Source: an uncultured delta proteobacterium (lineage in GTDB: Bacteria; Myxococcota_A; UBA9160; JAFDET01). Taken from it: DNA of 64,000 bases. The notes beneath the pieces were generated by a model. That model searched no databases and was not told where the DNA came from. It worked only from the letters and a program-made list of their open reading frames with translations. This document shows positions 49,494 through 56,952 of this stretch, in pieces. The position numbers and the translations under genes were made by a program. Positions within the stretch are counted from its first letter, which is position 1, and the number at the start of each line of letters is the position of its first letter. The DNA lies in NCBI GenBank assembly GCA_947259215.1, contig CAMYLJ010000002.1, positions 129,524 to 193,523 on the forward strand, written 5' to 3'.

Positions 49494-50744
49494 ATGCGCA
49501 TCCTGGTCGTGAGCCAGTACTACCCGCCCGACATGGGCGCGCCCGCAGGTCGCTTCCACGACTTCGCCCGTCAGTGGGTCGCCGCGGGGCACGAGGTCAC
49601 GGTGCTGACCGGCCTGCCGCACTTCCCCGGCGGCGAGATCCACGCCGACTACCGGCACACGCTCTTCCGCACGGAGCGGCGCGACGGGATCACGGTGAAG
49701 CGCTGCTGGATCCACACGCGCCCGGGTTGGGGCGGGCGCCCCCTGGCCTACGCCACCTTCGCACTGACTGGGTGCTTGCGCGTGCTCTTCGACTGGAGCC
49801 TGCGGGGCGACGTCGTGGTGGCCACCTCGCCACCCCCGACGGTCGGGCTTCCGGGACTGCTCCTCGCCTGGACGCGGCGGCTGCCCGCGGTGCTCGACGT
49901 CCGGGACGTCTGGCCCGAGGCCATCGTGCAGAGCGGAAGGCTTCGGAACCCGGTGCTGATCTGGCTGTTCGAGGCAATCGCCCGGCTGCTCTATCGGTCC
50001 GCCGCGGCCATAGCAACGGTGACCGACGGGTGGAAGGCGCGGCTCGTCGAGATCGGCGTGGCGGGGGAGAAGATCGAAGTGCTGCCCAACGGCGTGGACC
50101 TGGCCGCTTTCGACGCCCAGTCAGGCGAGGAACTTCCCGACGCCTTCGCCGCCCTCGACCCCGAAGCCCGCTGGATCACGTACGCCGGCATCTTCAACTC
50201 GCCCCAGGGCCTGGACATCGTGCTCGACGGCTTCGCCCGCCTTCGGGAGAAGAGTCCGGAGGCCTACGCGGCATGCCAGCTGGTACTGGTGGGCGAGGGA
50301 CCCGTAGAGTCCCGACTGCACGCCCAGCGCGAGCGCCTGGGCCTCGATCGGGTCGCGCTCCTTCCCCGCCAGCCACGCCCGGTGGTCTTCTCACTGCTGC
50401 GCCGATCCTTCGCGGTGCTGGTCACGCTGCGTCCGCGCAAGGATACGAGCACCGTGCCGTCCAAGCTCTACGAGTCCCTCGCCAGCGGGCGGCCCGTGCT
50501 CTACCAGGCCGCCGGCGAGGGCGCCGAGACGGTGCGTCGAGCAGGGGGGGGAGCCGTCGTTGCGCCTGGCGATCCGGACGCCCTGGCCGAGGCCATGCTC
50601 GGCTACTGGCAGGATCCCGAACGGGCAGATCGCGATGGCGCGCGCGGTCGCGCCTTCGTGGCCGAGGTCTTCGATCGGCGGGAGATCGCGGAGCACTTCG
50701 CTGGGCTGCTTGCCGCGCTGGCGCGCGGAGTCAGTCCGGCGTGA
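49494..50744 (+). CDS. Glycosyltransferase family 4 (WbuB-like)
   Basis: A 416-aa GT-B enzyme. It begins RILVVSQYYPPDMGAPAGRF, a typical opening of WbuB-like transferases, then VLTGLPHFPGGE, DVRDVWPEA, and a nucleotide-sugar domain with EVLPNGVDLAAF, YAGIFNSPQGLD, LVGEGPVE and the acidic motif KDTSTVPSKLYESLASGRPVL. It would add a sugar, perhaps an amino sugar, to the lipid-linked unit at the inner membrane. It lies 4 bp after the LarA-like gene and overlaps the next transferase (GTGA). Confidence 0.9.
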   Translation: MRILVVSQYYPPDMGAPAGRFHDFARQWVAAGHEVTVLTGLPHFPGGEIHADYRHTLFRTERRDGITVKRCWIHTRPGWGGRPLAYATFALTGCLRVLFDWSLRGDVVVATSPPPTVGLPGLLLAWTRRLPAVLDVRDVWPEAIVQSGRLRNPVLIWLFEAIARLLYRSAAAIATVTDGWKARLVEIGVAGEKIEVLPNGVDLAAFDAQSGEELPDAFAALDPEARWITYAGIFNSPQGLDIVLDGFARLREKSPEAYAACQLVLVGEGPVESRLHAQRERLGLDRVALLPRQPRPVVFSLLRRSFAVLVTLRPRKDTSTVPSKLYESLASGRPVLYQAAGEGAETVRRAGGGAVVAPGDPDALAEAMLGYWQDPERADRDGARGRAFVAEVFDRREIAEHFAGLLAALARGVSPA

Positions 50745-51931
50745 GCAGCCCGGAGGAACTCGCGACGCGCCCGTTCACGGCCGGTACCGGCCGGCGCATC
50801 CTGATCGACGCTCGCATGGCGACCGTGGGAGGCGGCTACACCCACCTGGTCAACGTGGTTCCACGCCTGGTGGCGCTGCGGCCGGGGGACCGCTTCCGGG
50901 TGTTCCTGCGGTCGGAGCGGGCGCAGGCGGCGCTTCCCGAGGCTCCGAACCTCGAGGTCAACTTCGTCGGGGATACGGGGACGGCGGGTCGGCTGCGCTT
51001 CACGCTGATCGACGCCCCACGCATCGCGCGGCGCTGGGGCGCCGACCTCCTCTTCTCGATCTCCGAATACGCCCCGCTCACGACGCCCTGTCCCACCATC
51101 GTGAGCTTCCGCAATCCCAACGTCTTCACGCCGCTGCGCCAGGGCTGGGCCTGGAACGACCAGCTCCTGCTCGGAACCAAGCGCGTGCTGGCGCAGCTCG
51201 TGGCGCGCCGCTGCGCGCGTGTCCTGTTCGTGAGCGAAGACTCGGCGCGCTGGATCGGCGATCGCGTCGGTCTGCCGGAGTCCCGGCGGGCCGTGGTGCA
51301 TCACGGCGTGGAGCCGGCAGCCTTCAGTCCGTCTCGAGTCGAGCGGCCGCATCCCCGGCCCTACGTGCTCTCCGTCGGCACGAACTACCGGTACAAGAAT
51401 TTCGTGCGCTTGATCGAGGCATGGGCGCTCTTGGCGCGGACTCGACCGGACGTGCCCGATCTCGTCATCATCGGCGACGACCAGGATCCGCAGTACGCGG
51501 TCCAGATGAAGCAGGCCCGCACGTCCACGGGTGAGCTGGCGGAGCGGGTGCACCTGCTGGGCGAAGTGCGCTACGAAGACGTGAAGGCCTACTACGCCCA
51601 CGCCGAGCTCTTCGTGTTCCCGTCCTACCTGGAGACGTTCGGACATCCGCTGCTCGAGGCCATGGCCAGCGACACCCCGCTCGTGGCCTCGGACATCGAA
51701 GTCTTCCGCGAAGTGGCTGGCGAGGCAGCCGTGTACGCCGACCCCTTCGAACCCGGAAGCCTGGCAGCCGCCATCGGGTCCGTGCTCGACGACCCGGACC
51801 TCGCCGGCCGGCTCGTCTCCGCGGGGCGAGAGCGCGTAACGCGATTCACCTGGGAGCGGTCGGCGGCGGGGCTGCTGCGGCTATTCGACGAGGTGTTGGA
51901 GGAGCGGGCGGCGGACCCGTGCGCCGCATAG
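50741..51931 (+). CDS. Glycosyltransferase family 4
   Basis: A 396-aa GT-B enzyme with an N-terminal acceptor domain (RILIDARMATVGGGYTHLVN) and a C-terminal nucleotide-sugar domain (VLSVGTNYRYKNFVRLIEAW, VHLLGEVRYED, FPSYLETFGHPLLEAMAS with the E-x7-E signature). The GTG start overlaps the preceding transferase stop. A ~90-residue fragment encoded antisense at 55007-55274 is clearly related to its N-terminal region. Substrate unknown. Confidence 0.88.
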   Translation: MSSPEELATRPFTAGTGRRILIDARMATVGGGYTHLVNVVPRLVALRPGDRFRVFLRSERAQAALPEAPNLEVNFVGDTGTAGRLRFTLIDAPRIARRWGADLLFSISEYAPLTTPCPTIVSFRNPNVFTPLRQGWAWNDQLLLGTKRVLAQLVARRCARVLFVSEDSARWIGDRVGLPESRRAVVHHGVEPAAFSPSRVERPHPRPYVLSVGTNYRYKNFVRLIEAWALLARTRPDVPDLVIIGDDQDPQYAVQMKQARTSTGELAERVHLLGEVRYEDVKAYYAHAELFVFPSYLETFGHPLLEAMASDTPLVASDIEVFREVAGEAAVYADPFEPGSLAAAIGSVLDDPDLAGRLVSAGRERVTRFTWERSAAGLLRLFDEVLEERAADPCAA

Positions 51932-51955
51932 GCTGTGGCGGCCAGCCGTCCGTCA

Positions 51956-53059
51956 TCACGGCGCCGACAGGGCTTCGCGGAAAACACGGGCCAGGGCATC
52001 CGCGGATCGCTTCCACGTGAAGGTTTCGGCACGCTCGCGCCCGATGGCGATTCGCCGCCCGCGGCCGACATCGTCGCCGCGGACCGCGTCGATGGCATCC
52101 GCGAGCTTTCGCGCGTCAGCAGGCGGGAAGTACAGAGCCGCCTCCGCTGCGATCTCGCGAAACGATGCGATGTCCGAGGCCACGATCGGCGTGCCCGCCA
52201 GCATGGCTTCGAGCAGGGGATGGCCGAAGGTCTCGATGAGCGAGGGGAAGACGAGCGCTTGTGAGGCCCGGTAGTAGTCGAGGATTCGAGCATAGGGAAC
52301 CGCGCCCACGAAGCGGATCCGCCCCTCCACGCCCATCTGCGCCGCCAGTGCGCGCAGCTCCCCGGCGTGCCGCGGGTCGGCGAACGAGCTCCCTGCAAGC
52401 CAGAGCTCGAGCCTGGGATCGTTCACGTACCGCAGCGCCTCGATCAGGACGCCAAGGTTCTTGTGGCGCTCGGGCGCGGCCGGCAGGAAGAGAAAAGGAG
52501 CGTCGTGCTCGACGGGCCGCGCAGCATCGAACGCAGCGGGCGCGATGCCGTGGTGAACCACGGCCACGCGTTCCGACGGAATGCGAACGCTCTGCCGGAT
52601 CAGGTCCGCTGCCGCCTGGGTCGGGAACACGACGCGACGCACGCGTCGCAGGCCCGCGGGCACGAGTACCCGCAGCGCCCGCATCCGCAGCGTGTTGTAG
52701 AAGCGGGTATCGTAGATATTCAGATTCCGAAGCGCGACGACCGTCGGGATGCGGGGGAAGATCGGCGCCATGTCGGCGACGCAGTAGAGCAGGTCGTAGC
52801 GGGTGCTCGCCCGAGGCAGGACGAGCTGCTCGTAGAGGACCCGGAGGACCAGTTGGGGGGAACGCGGAATGTCCGGCAGCTGCAGCGACCTGACCTCCGC
52901 GCCTTCGATCTCCGTGAGGCGGCCTTGGGGTACGAGCAGCGTGTACCGGAAGCCACGTGGATCTGCGGCCAACTCGCGCAGCAGGTTCGAGATGTACGTC
53001 CAGCCCCCCCCGTGGCTCAGGGTAAGAGCATTGATCAGAACCGAGGGTGTTCGCGACAC
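51956..53059 (-). CDS. Glycosyltransferase family 4
   Basis: A 367-aa GT-B enzyme: VLINALTLSHGGGWTYISNL at the N-terminus, VVHHGIAPAAF at the domain junction, FLFLPAAPERHKNLGVLIEAL and FPSLIETFGHPLLEAMLAGTP in the nucleotide-sugar domain. The GTG start has AGGAACA upstream. It resembles the transferase at 50741 in overall layout but is transcribed in the opposite direction, converging with it across 24 bp. It is isolated between two rightward groups. Confidence 0.88.
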   Translation of the reverse strand: MSRTPSVLINALTLSHGGGWTYISNLLRELAADPRGFRYTLLVPQGRLTEIEGAEVRSLQLPDIPRSPQLVLRVLYEQLVLPRASTRYDLLYCVADMAPIFPRIPTVVALRNLNIYDTRFYNTLRMRALRVLVPAGLRRVRRVVFPTQAAADLIRQSVRIPSERVAVVHHGIAPAAFDAARPVEHDAPFLFLPAAPERHKNLGVLIEALRYVNDPRLELWLAGSSFADPRHAGELRALAAQMGVEGRIRFVGAVPYARILDYYRASQALVFPSLIETFGHPLLEAMLAGTPIVASDIASFREIAAEAALYFPPADARKLADAIDAVRGDDVGRGRRIAIGRERAETFTWKRSADALARVFREALSAP

Positions 53060-53157
53060 TGTTCCTGGCCTTCGCTCTTCCTGTCAACGGATCGTCGCGG
53101 ACCGAGCCGGGCAGATAGTCGCGCGAGAGCGGACCAGACGCCATACTCCCCCGCGTC

Positions 53158-54270
53158 ATGAGGACCCGGCCTCGAATCCTGCTGGCCCTGGAAGGCCTGA
53201 GCATGGATGGCGGCGTCGCCGCGGTCAGCCGCTGCCTGGCGCGAGTGCTCGACGAGGAGAGCGAGGCGAATCGTCTGGAGCGCAGCGATCGCATTCTCCT
53301 GCACGACTCATCGAGTTCGCCCCCCCCGCTGCCCGGTCGTGGCGTCCAGATCTGCGAAGGAGGCCGCAAGCTGCGCTTCATCTGGGACCTGCACCGTCTC
53401 GGTCTGCGCTGGCGCCACGATTGGGTCGTATTCGATCACATCGGCGTGGCGCGAAGCGGCGGCTGGCCCCTGCCAGGTTCCCCGGCTCGCTACGCGGTGG
53501 TGGTCCACGGCGGCGAGCTCGAAGCCGTGGCCCCCGGAAATGCGTTCGAGCGGGCCTTGCGGAGGGCCGTGCTCGTGATCACCAACTCGCACTTCACCGC
53601 CGGTCGGGTCGCGAACCTGCTTCCCGACCTGGCGAATCGCATCCGACCCGTGCCCCTGTGCCTCGAGCCGGAGCGGGAGCAGCGCTGGAAGGCGGAAGCC
53701 GGCCACGCGTCGCCCGCGGAACGGGAGCCCGCGGCTCTCATCGTGGGCCGCATGTGGTCCACGGAGCGGGGCAAGGGACACGACGAGCTCATCCGCGCCT
53801 GGCCCGGCGTGCTGAAGCGGGTGCCGGCCGCCGAGCTCTGGATCGCCGGGGGCGGCGACGATCGGCCCCGGCTCGAAGCGCTCGCACGCGAGACGGGCGC
53901 AGGCACCGCGATCCAGTTCCTGGGCCGCATCTCGGACCCAGAGCTCGCGGACCGCTACCGCCGGGCGCGGGTCCTCTCGATGCCGAGCCGCCAGGAGGGC
54001 TTCGGCCTCGTGTACGCCGAGGCCATGTGGCACGGCCTCCCCTGCCTGGGCTCGACGGCCGACGCCGCCAGCGAGGTGATCGAGGATGGCGTCACGGGCC
54101 GGCTCGTGCCCTACGGCGACGTCGAAGCCGTGGGCGAGGGGGTAGCGGCCCTGCTGGCCGATCCCGAGCTCGCCGCCCGACTCGGCGCGGCGGGGCGAGC
54201 CCGCGTGGAGGAGCGCTACTCCTATGCCCGCTTCCGGAGCGACATGCTCGAAGCCCTGGGACTGGGATAG
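53158..54270 (+). CDS. Glycosyltransferase family 4
   Basis: A 370-aa GT-B enzyme. N-terminal RILLALEGLSMDGGVAAVSR, central VVVHGGELEAVAPGN, ALIVGRMWSTERGKGHDELI for nucleotide-sugar binding, IQFLGRISDPELADRY and MPSRQEGFGLVYAEAMWHGLP with the E-x7-E acidic pair. It starts a rightward group with the methyltransferase at 54280, 9 bp downstream, and is divergent from the transferase at 51956 over ~98 bp. Donor and acceptor unknown. Confidence 0.9.
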   Translation: MRTRPRILLALEGLSMDGGVAAVSRCLARVLDEESEANRLERSDRILLHDSSSSPPPLPGRGVQICEGGRKLRFIWDLHRLGLRWRHDWVVFDHIGVARSGGWPLPGSPARYAVVVHGGELEAVAPGNAFERALRRAVLVITNSHFTAGRVANLLPDLANRIRPVPLCLEPEREQRWKAEAGHASPAEREPAALIVGRMWSTERGKGHDELIRAWPGVLKRVPAAELWIAGGGDDRPRLEALARETGAGTAIQFLGRISDPELADRYRRARVLSMPSRQEGFGLVYAEAMWHGLPCLGSTADAASEVIEDGVTGRLVPYGDVEAVGEGVAALLADPELAARLGAAGRARVEERYSYARFRSDMLEALGLG

Positions 54271-54279
54271 GCTCACCGC

Positions 54280-55035
54280 ATGACGTCCCGCGATGCGCTC
54301 TACCAGAGCTACACGGCCCACCCGAGCCATCCCCATGACGCCCGCAGCGCCGATCTCGATCGAGTGTACCAGGCCCATCTGCGGGGCTGGCTGCCGCGGG
54401 ACCACGAGCTTCCGATTCTCGACCTGGGCTGCGGTGATGGCTACCTGCTGGGCTTCCTCAGTCGCCTCGGGTACCAGAGCCTCGTCGGCGTGGACGCGAC
54501 CGCGGCCCAGGCGGAACGCGCTCGCGCCGTCGCACCCGGTGCGGAGGTGCTGCTCGGCGATGGGAGCGAGCTCCTGCGCGAACGCCCCGGTCGGTTCGCG
54601 GCCATTCTATGCATCGACGTGCTCGAGCACCTGACCCGCGAGGAGCTCGTCGGGACGGTGCGCCTGGCTGCCGTGGCGCTGCTCCCCGGCGGCTCGCTGA
54701 TTGCGCGTGTGCCCAACGCCGATTCTCCCTTTCACGATGCCATCCGCTACGGAGACCTGACCCACGAGATCGGCCTCGCGCCGCCGGCCGTGGTGCACCT
54801 CCTCAAGATGGCCGGGCTGGAAGAGATCGAGTTTCGAGAGGAAGCTCCCGTCGTCCGAGGCTGGCGGAGCGCTCTTCGCGCGGGCGCCTGGGCGATGCTT
54901 CGGCAGCTGGTGCGGGCCTGGAACCTGATCGAAACCGGATCCGCGGGAAGTGGCGTGTATACCCGGGTCGCCTATGTGCGGGCGCGGCGTCCGGGCGGCA
55001 GGCTCGCCGGCGCGTACTCCGACACAGAGAAGTAG
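54280..55035 (+). CDS. Class I SAM-dependent methyltransferase
   Basis: A 251-aa methyltransferase. Motif I is ILDLGCGDGYLLGFL (~46-60), motif II region LVGVDATAAQAE, and post-motif ILCIDVLEHLTREE; the sequence then has GGSLIARVPNADSPFHDAIRYGD, common in sugar or lipid-sugar methyltransferases. The last ~10 residues lie over DNA that, on the other strand, encodes a glycosyltransferase remnant, so the natural C-terminus may have been altered by rearrangement. Probably modifies a sugar in the polymer. Confidence 0.85.
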   Translation: MTSRDALYQSYTAHPSHPHDARSADLDRVYQAHLRGWLPRDHELPILDLGCGDGYLLGFLSRLGYQSLVGVDATAAQAERARAVAPGAEVLLGDGSELLRERPGRFAAILCIDVLEHLTREELVGTVRLAAVALLPGGSLIARVPNADSPFHDAIRYGDLTHEIGLAPPAVVHLLKMAGLEEIEFREEAPVVRGWRSALRAGAWAMLRQLVRAWNLIETGSAGSGVYTRVAYVRARRPGGRLAGAYSDTEK

Positions 55036-55274
55036 AGGTCGGCGCCCCACTCGCGCGCCAACCGAAGGCCGTCGCGGAACGTGAAGGCCAGGCGCCCGAG
55101 CGGCCCCAGAGGCCGCACCATGCGAACCTCGAGATTCTCCGCCTGCGGCAGGCAGCGCGCCACGCGCTCGTTGCGTGACACCAAGAGGAAGTCGCTGCCT
55201 CGGTCCAGCCGAAGCAGCCGCGGGACGATGTTGGTCAGGTAGGTGAATCCCCCGCCGACGTCGGCGGTCAGGAC
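55007..55274 (-). pseudogene. Glycosyltransferase fragment
   Basis: Read on the minus strand, this stretch encodes ~90 residues (VGGGFTYLTNIVPRLLRL, then NLEVRMVRP, REWGADLYFSVSEYAPA) that match the N-terminal acceptor domain of the family-4 transferase at 50741 (VGGGYTHLVNVVPRL, NLEVNFVG, RRWGADLLFSISEYAP) at about half of positions. There is no start context upstream and no nucleotide-sugar domain downstream; it stops shortly after. It is a decayed gene piece whose broken end lies within the methyltransferase 3' end. Confidence 0.7.
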
Positions 55275-55650
55275 TGCTGGGCATCGTCTCTTCCCCTCGG
55301 AGATGAGGTGGCAAGGCGGGGGCAGAAGGTGTCTAACAGGCTGCTCCGGCCGGGCTGCCGGGTGCTGCGAGCGACGGACACGCATACGGCGGCGCCGCAT
55401 AGCCTCGCTCGGCCATCGGCCGCCGCCGCTCCGGTGCAGCCAGGTTAACCGCTCCCCCGCTAGGGCGTGCAATCCCGTTCTGCCCACAGGCGACGGTTCG
55501 AGGAACTGCTGTCAGCGCTACACAATCGAGCATCGTACTAGGACTCGCTGCACTTGGGGCTGACTGGGGATCCGACGTCCCCAACCGAGTGCACTGCGTC
55601 GAGGGAGCTCCAGCGGCGGTCGTCAGGGCTTTGTGCAAGACTGGCGGCTT
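55275..55650. other. Non-coding stretch beside the glycosyltransferase fragment
   Basis: About 375 bp without a supported gene. It contains a GC-rich dyad around 55388-55436 (CGGCGGCGCCG and its near-complement GGCCGCCGCCG) and a less GC-rich part near 55440-55560 that could hold the promoter of the SGNH-like gene at 55651. No sigma-54 site, repeat end or insertion-sequence end was recognised. Together with the fragment it looks like a scar of recombination. Confidence 0.4.
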
Positions 55651-56802
55651 ATGTCTGGCGGATCGCTCTCGCTTTCGAAACGCTTCGCCTTTGCGGCGGG
55701 CACGGTCGTGTTTGCTGCCGCATTCGTCTACCTGGGCACCGTTCTGCTGCGGGGCTCGTACGCCTACTACCAGTTCAAGGTGAAGAGCCACGCGTGGGCC
55801 GGACGGGCCTGGCAGGAAGACCCGGAACTCGGATATGCACACGTTCCAGGGTTTCGCGGCATCCAGACGCTCGCCGCGGACCTGAAGGTTCCGGTCTGGA
55901 TCGACGAGCGGGGTTTCCGGATACCGTCCGATGGCGCGGCGGCCACGAGAGGGGATCGTCCCCTCGTCCTGGCATTCGGGGACTCCAACACCTTCGGCCA
56001 GGGAAGCCGGGCCGAGGAGACCTACACGTTTCTCGTGGCACGAGAACTCGGCGGCTCGGCGATCAACGCGGCCGTAAGCGGCTACGGTCTGCTCCCGATG
56101 CTCCTCCGGGCCCGACGGCTCATCCCGCAGTACAAGCCCGACGTGGTGCTGATCGGCTATGCGCCCGGCTTGGAGCAGCGTTCGATGACCGGGTTCTCCG
56201 AGACCAGGCTCGCCGCCATTCCGATCCCGTACTTCTACGAGGCCTCGCAGGGAACCCTGGGCATCCAGGAGCCATTGTCCGAGTCCATCGTCTTCGATCT
56301 GGGACTGGACTCGTACTGGCCGACCGAGGTGGGAGCTGGCGACTTCCTGTCCTTTCTCCTGCTGGGCGCCGCACCCGCGTTGATCCACCGGGATTACGTG
56401 AACAGCTACCTCTGGCTGGCAAGGGCGGTCGGATGCGCGAAGCCGCCCATGTCGGACGGGCGGACCATGACGAAGCTCGTGATGGAGGAGATCGCGCTGC
56501 TCGCGTCGGAACATGGAGGCAAGCCGGTCGTCGTCAGCGTCGGCCACGGGCCGGACGCCGCGGACAGGCACGCCCTGATGCGCGAGATTCCGGAACTCCG
56601 CGTCGTGAACGTGAGAGGGCGGCTGGAGGAGACGCTTCCGGTGAAGAGCGTGGAAGCGCTGCGCAGGGCCTATTACTTCTGGTCGGGTTCCCCACCTGTC
56701 CTGGTGGACTTCCATTACAACCCCAAGGCCCAGCGGATCATCGCGGACGGCATCCTCGTGGCGCTCGGCGAGCAACCGCGGGCGCTCGCGGACCAGCCCT
56801 AG
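55651..56802 (+). CDS. Membrane-anchored SGNH/GDSL-like protein
   Basis: A 383-aa protein with an N-terminal membrane segment (FAFAAGTVVFAAAFVYLGTVLL) followed by an extracytoplasmic SGNH-like domain. The block VLAFGDSNTFGQG carries putative nucleophile S112, and a C-terminal VDFHYNPKA offers D353-x-H355, the same D-x-H-x-N arrangement as the protein at 44459. It could transfer or remove O-acyl groups on the polysaccharide. ATG 55651 is used; a GTG at 55633 is in frame. It stands alone, between the non-coding scar and the second carbamoyltransferase. Confidence 0.72.
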   Translation: MSGGSLSLSKRFAFAAGTVVFAAAFVYLGTVLLRGSYAYYQFKVKSHAWAGRAWQEDPELGYAHVPGFRGIQTLAADLKVPVWIDERGFRIPSDGAAATRGDRPLVLAFGDSNTFGQGSRAEETYTFLVARELGGSAINAAVSGYGLLPMLLRARRLIPQYKPDVVLIGYAPGLEQRSMTGFSETRLAAIPIPYFYEASQGTLGIQEPLSESIVFDLGLDSYWPTEVGAGDFLSFLLLGAAPALIHRDYVNSYLWLARAVGCAKPPMSDGRTMTKLVMEEIALLASEHGGKPVVVSVGHGPDAADRHALMREIPELRVVNVRGRLEETLPVKSVEALRRAYYFWSGSPPVLVDFHYNPKAQRIIADGILVALGEQPRALADQP

Positions 56803-56919
56803 CCCGATCCGGGAAGCACCGAGAAACGCCTACGAGGACGGGGCTGTAGCAGGGTGCGGCGGGAAGATCCCCGCGGGGACCGCTAGGGTGGTGTGGAGCA
56901 TTCGCCACATTGAATCAGC

Positions 56920-56925
56920 TATAGT
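56920..56925 (+). promoter_or_regulatory. Possible -10 element upstream of the carbamoyltransferase fusion gene
   Basis: TATAGT lies in a locally AT-rich patch (56905-56925) 28 bp before the fusion-gene ATG and its GGGAGAG site. The region 17 bp further upstream has only a weak -35 match. A sigma-70-type promoter for the 56953-60447 operon is plausible but not secure. Confidence 0.35.
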
Positions 56926-56952
56926 CCGCGGTTCGGCTGATCGGGAGAGTCG

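Noticed and set aside
56803-56952. Terminator between the SGNH-like gene and the carbamoyltransferase fusion gene
   Set aside because: CCCCGCGGGG is a short palindrome without loop or T-run; in DNA this GC-rich such palindromes are common.
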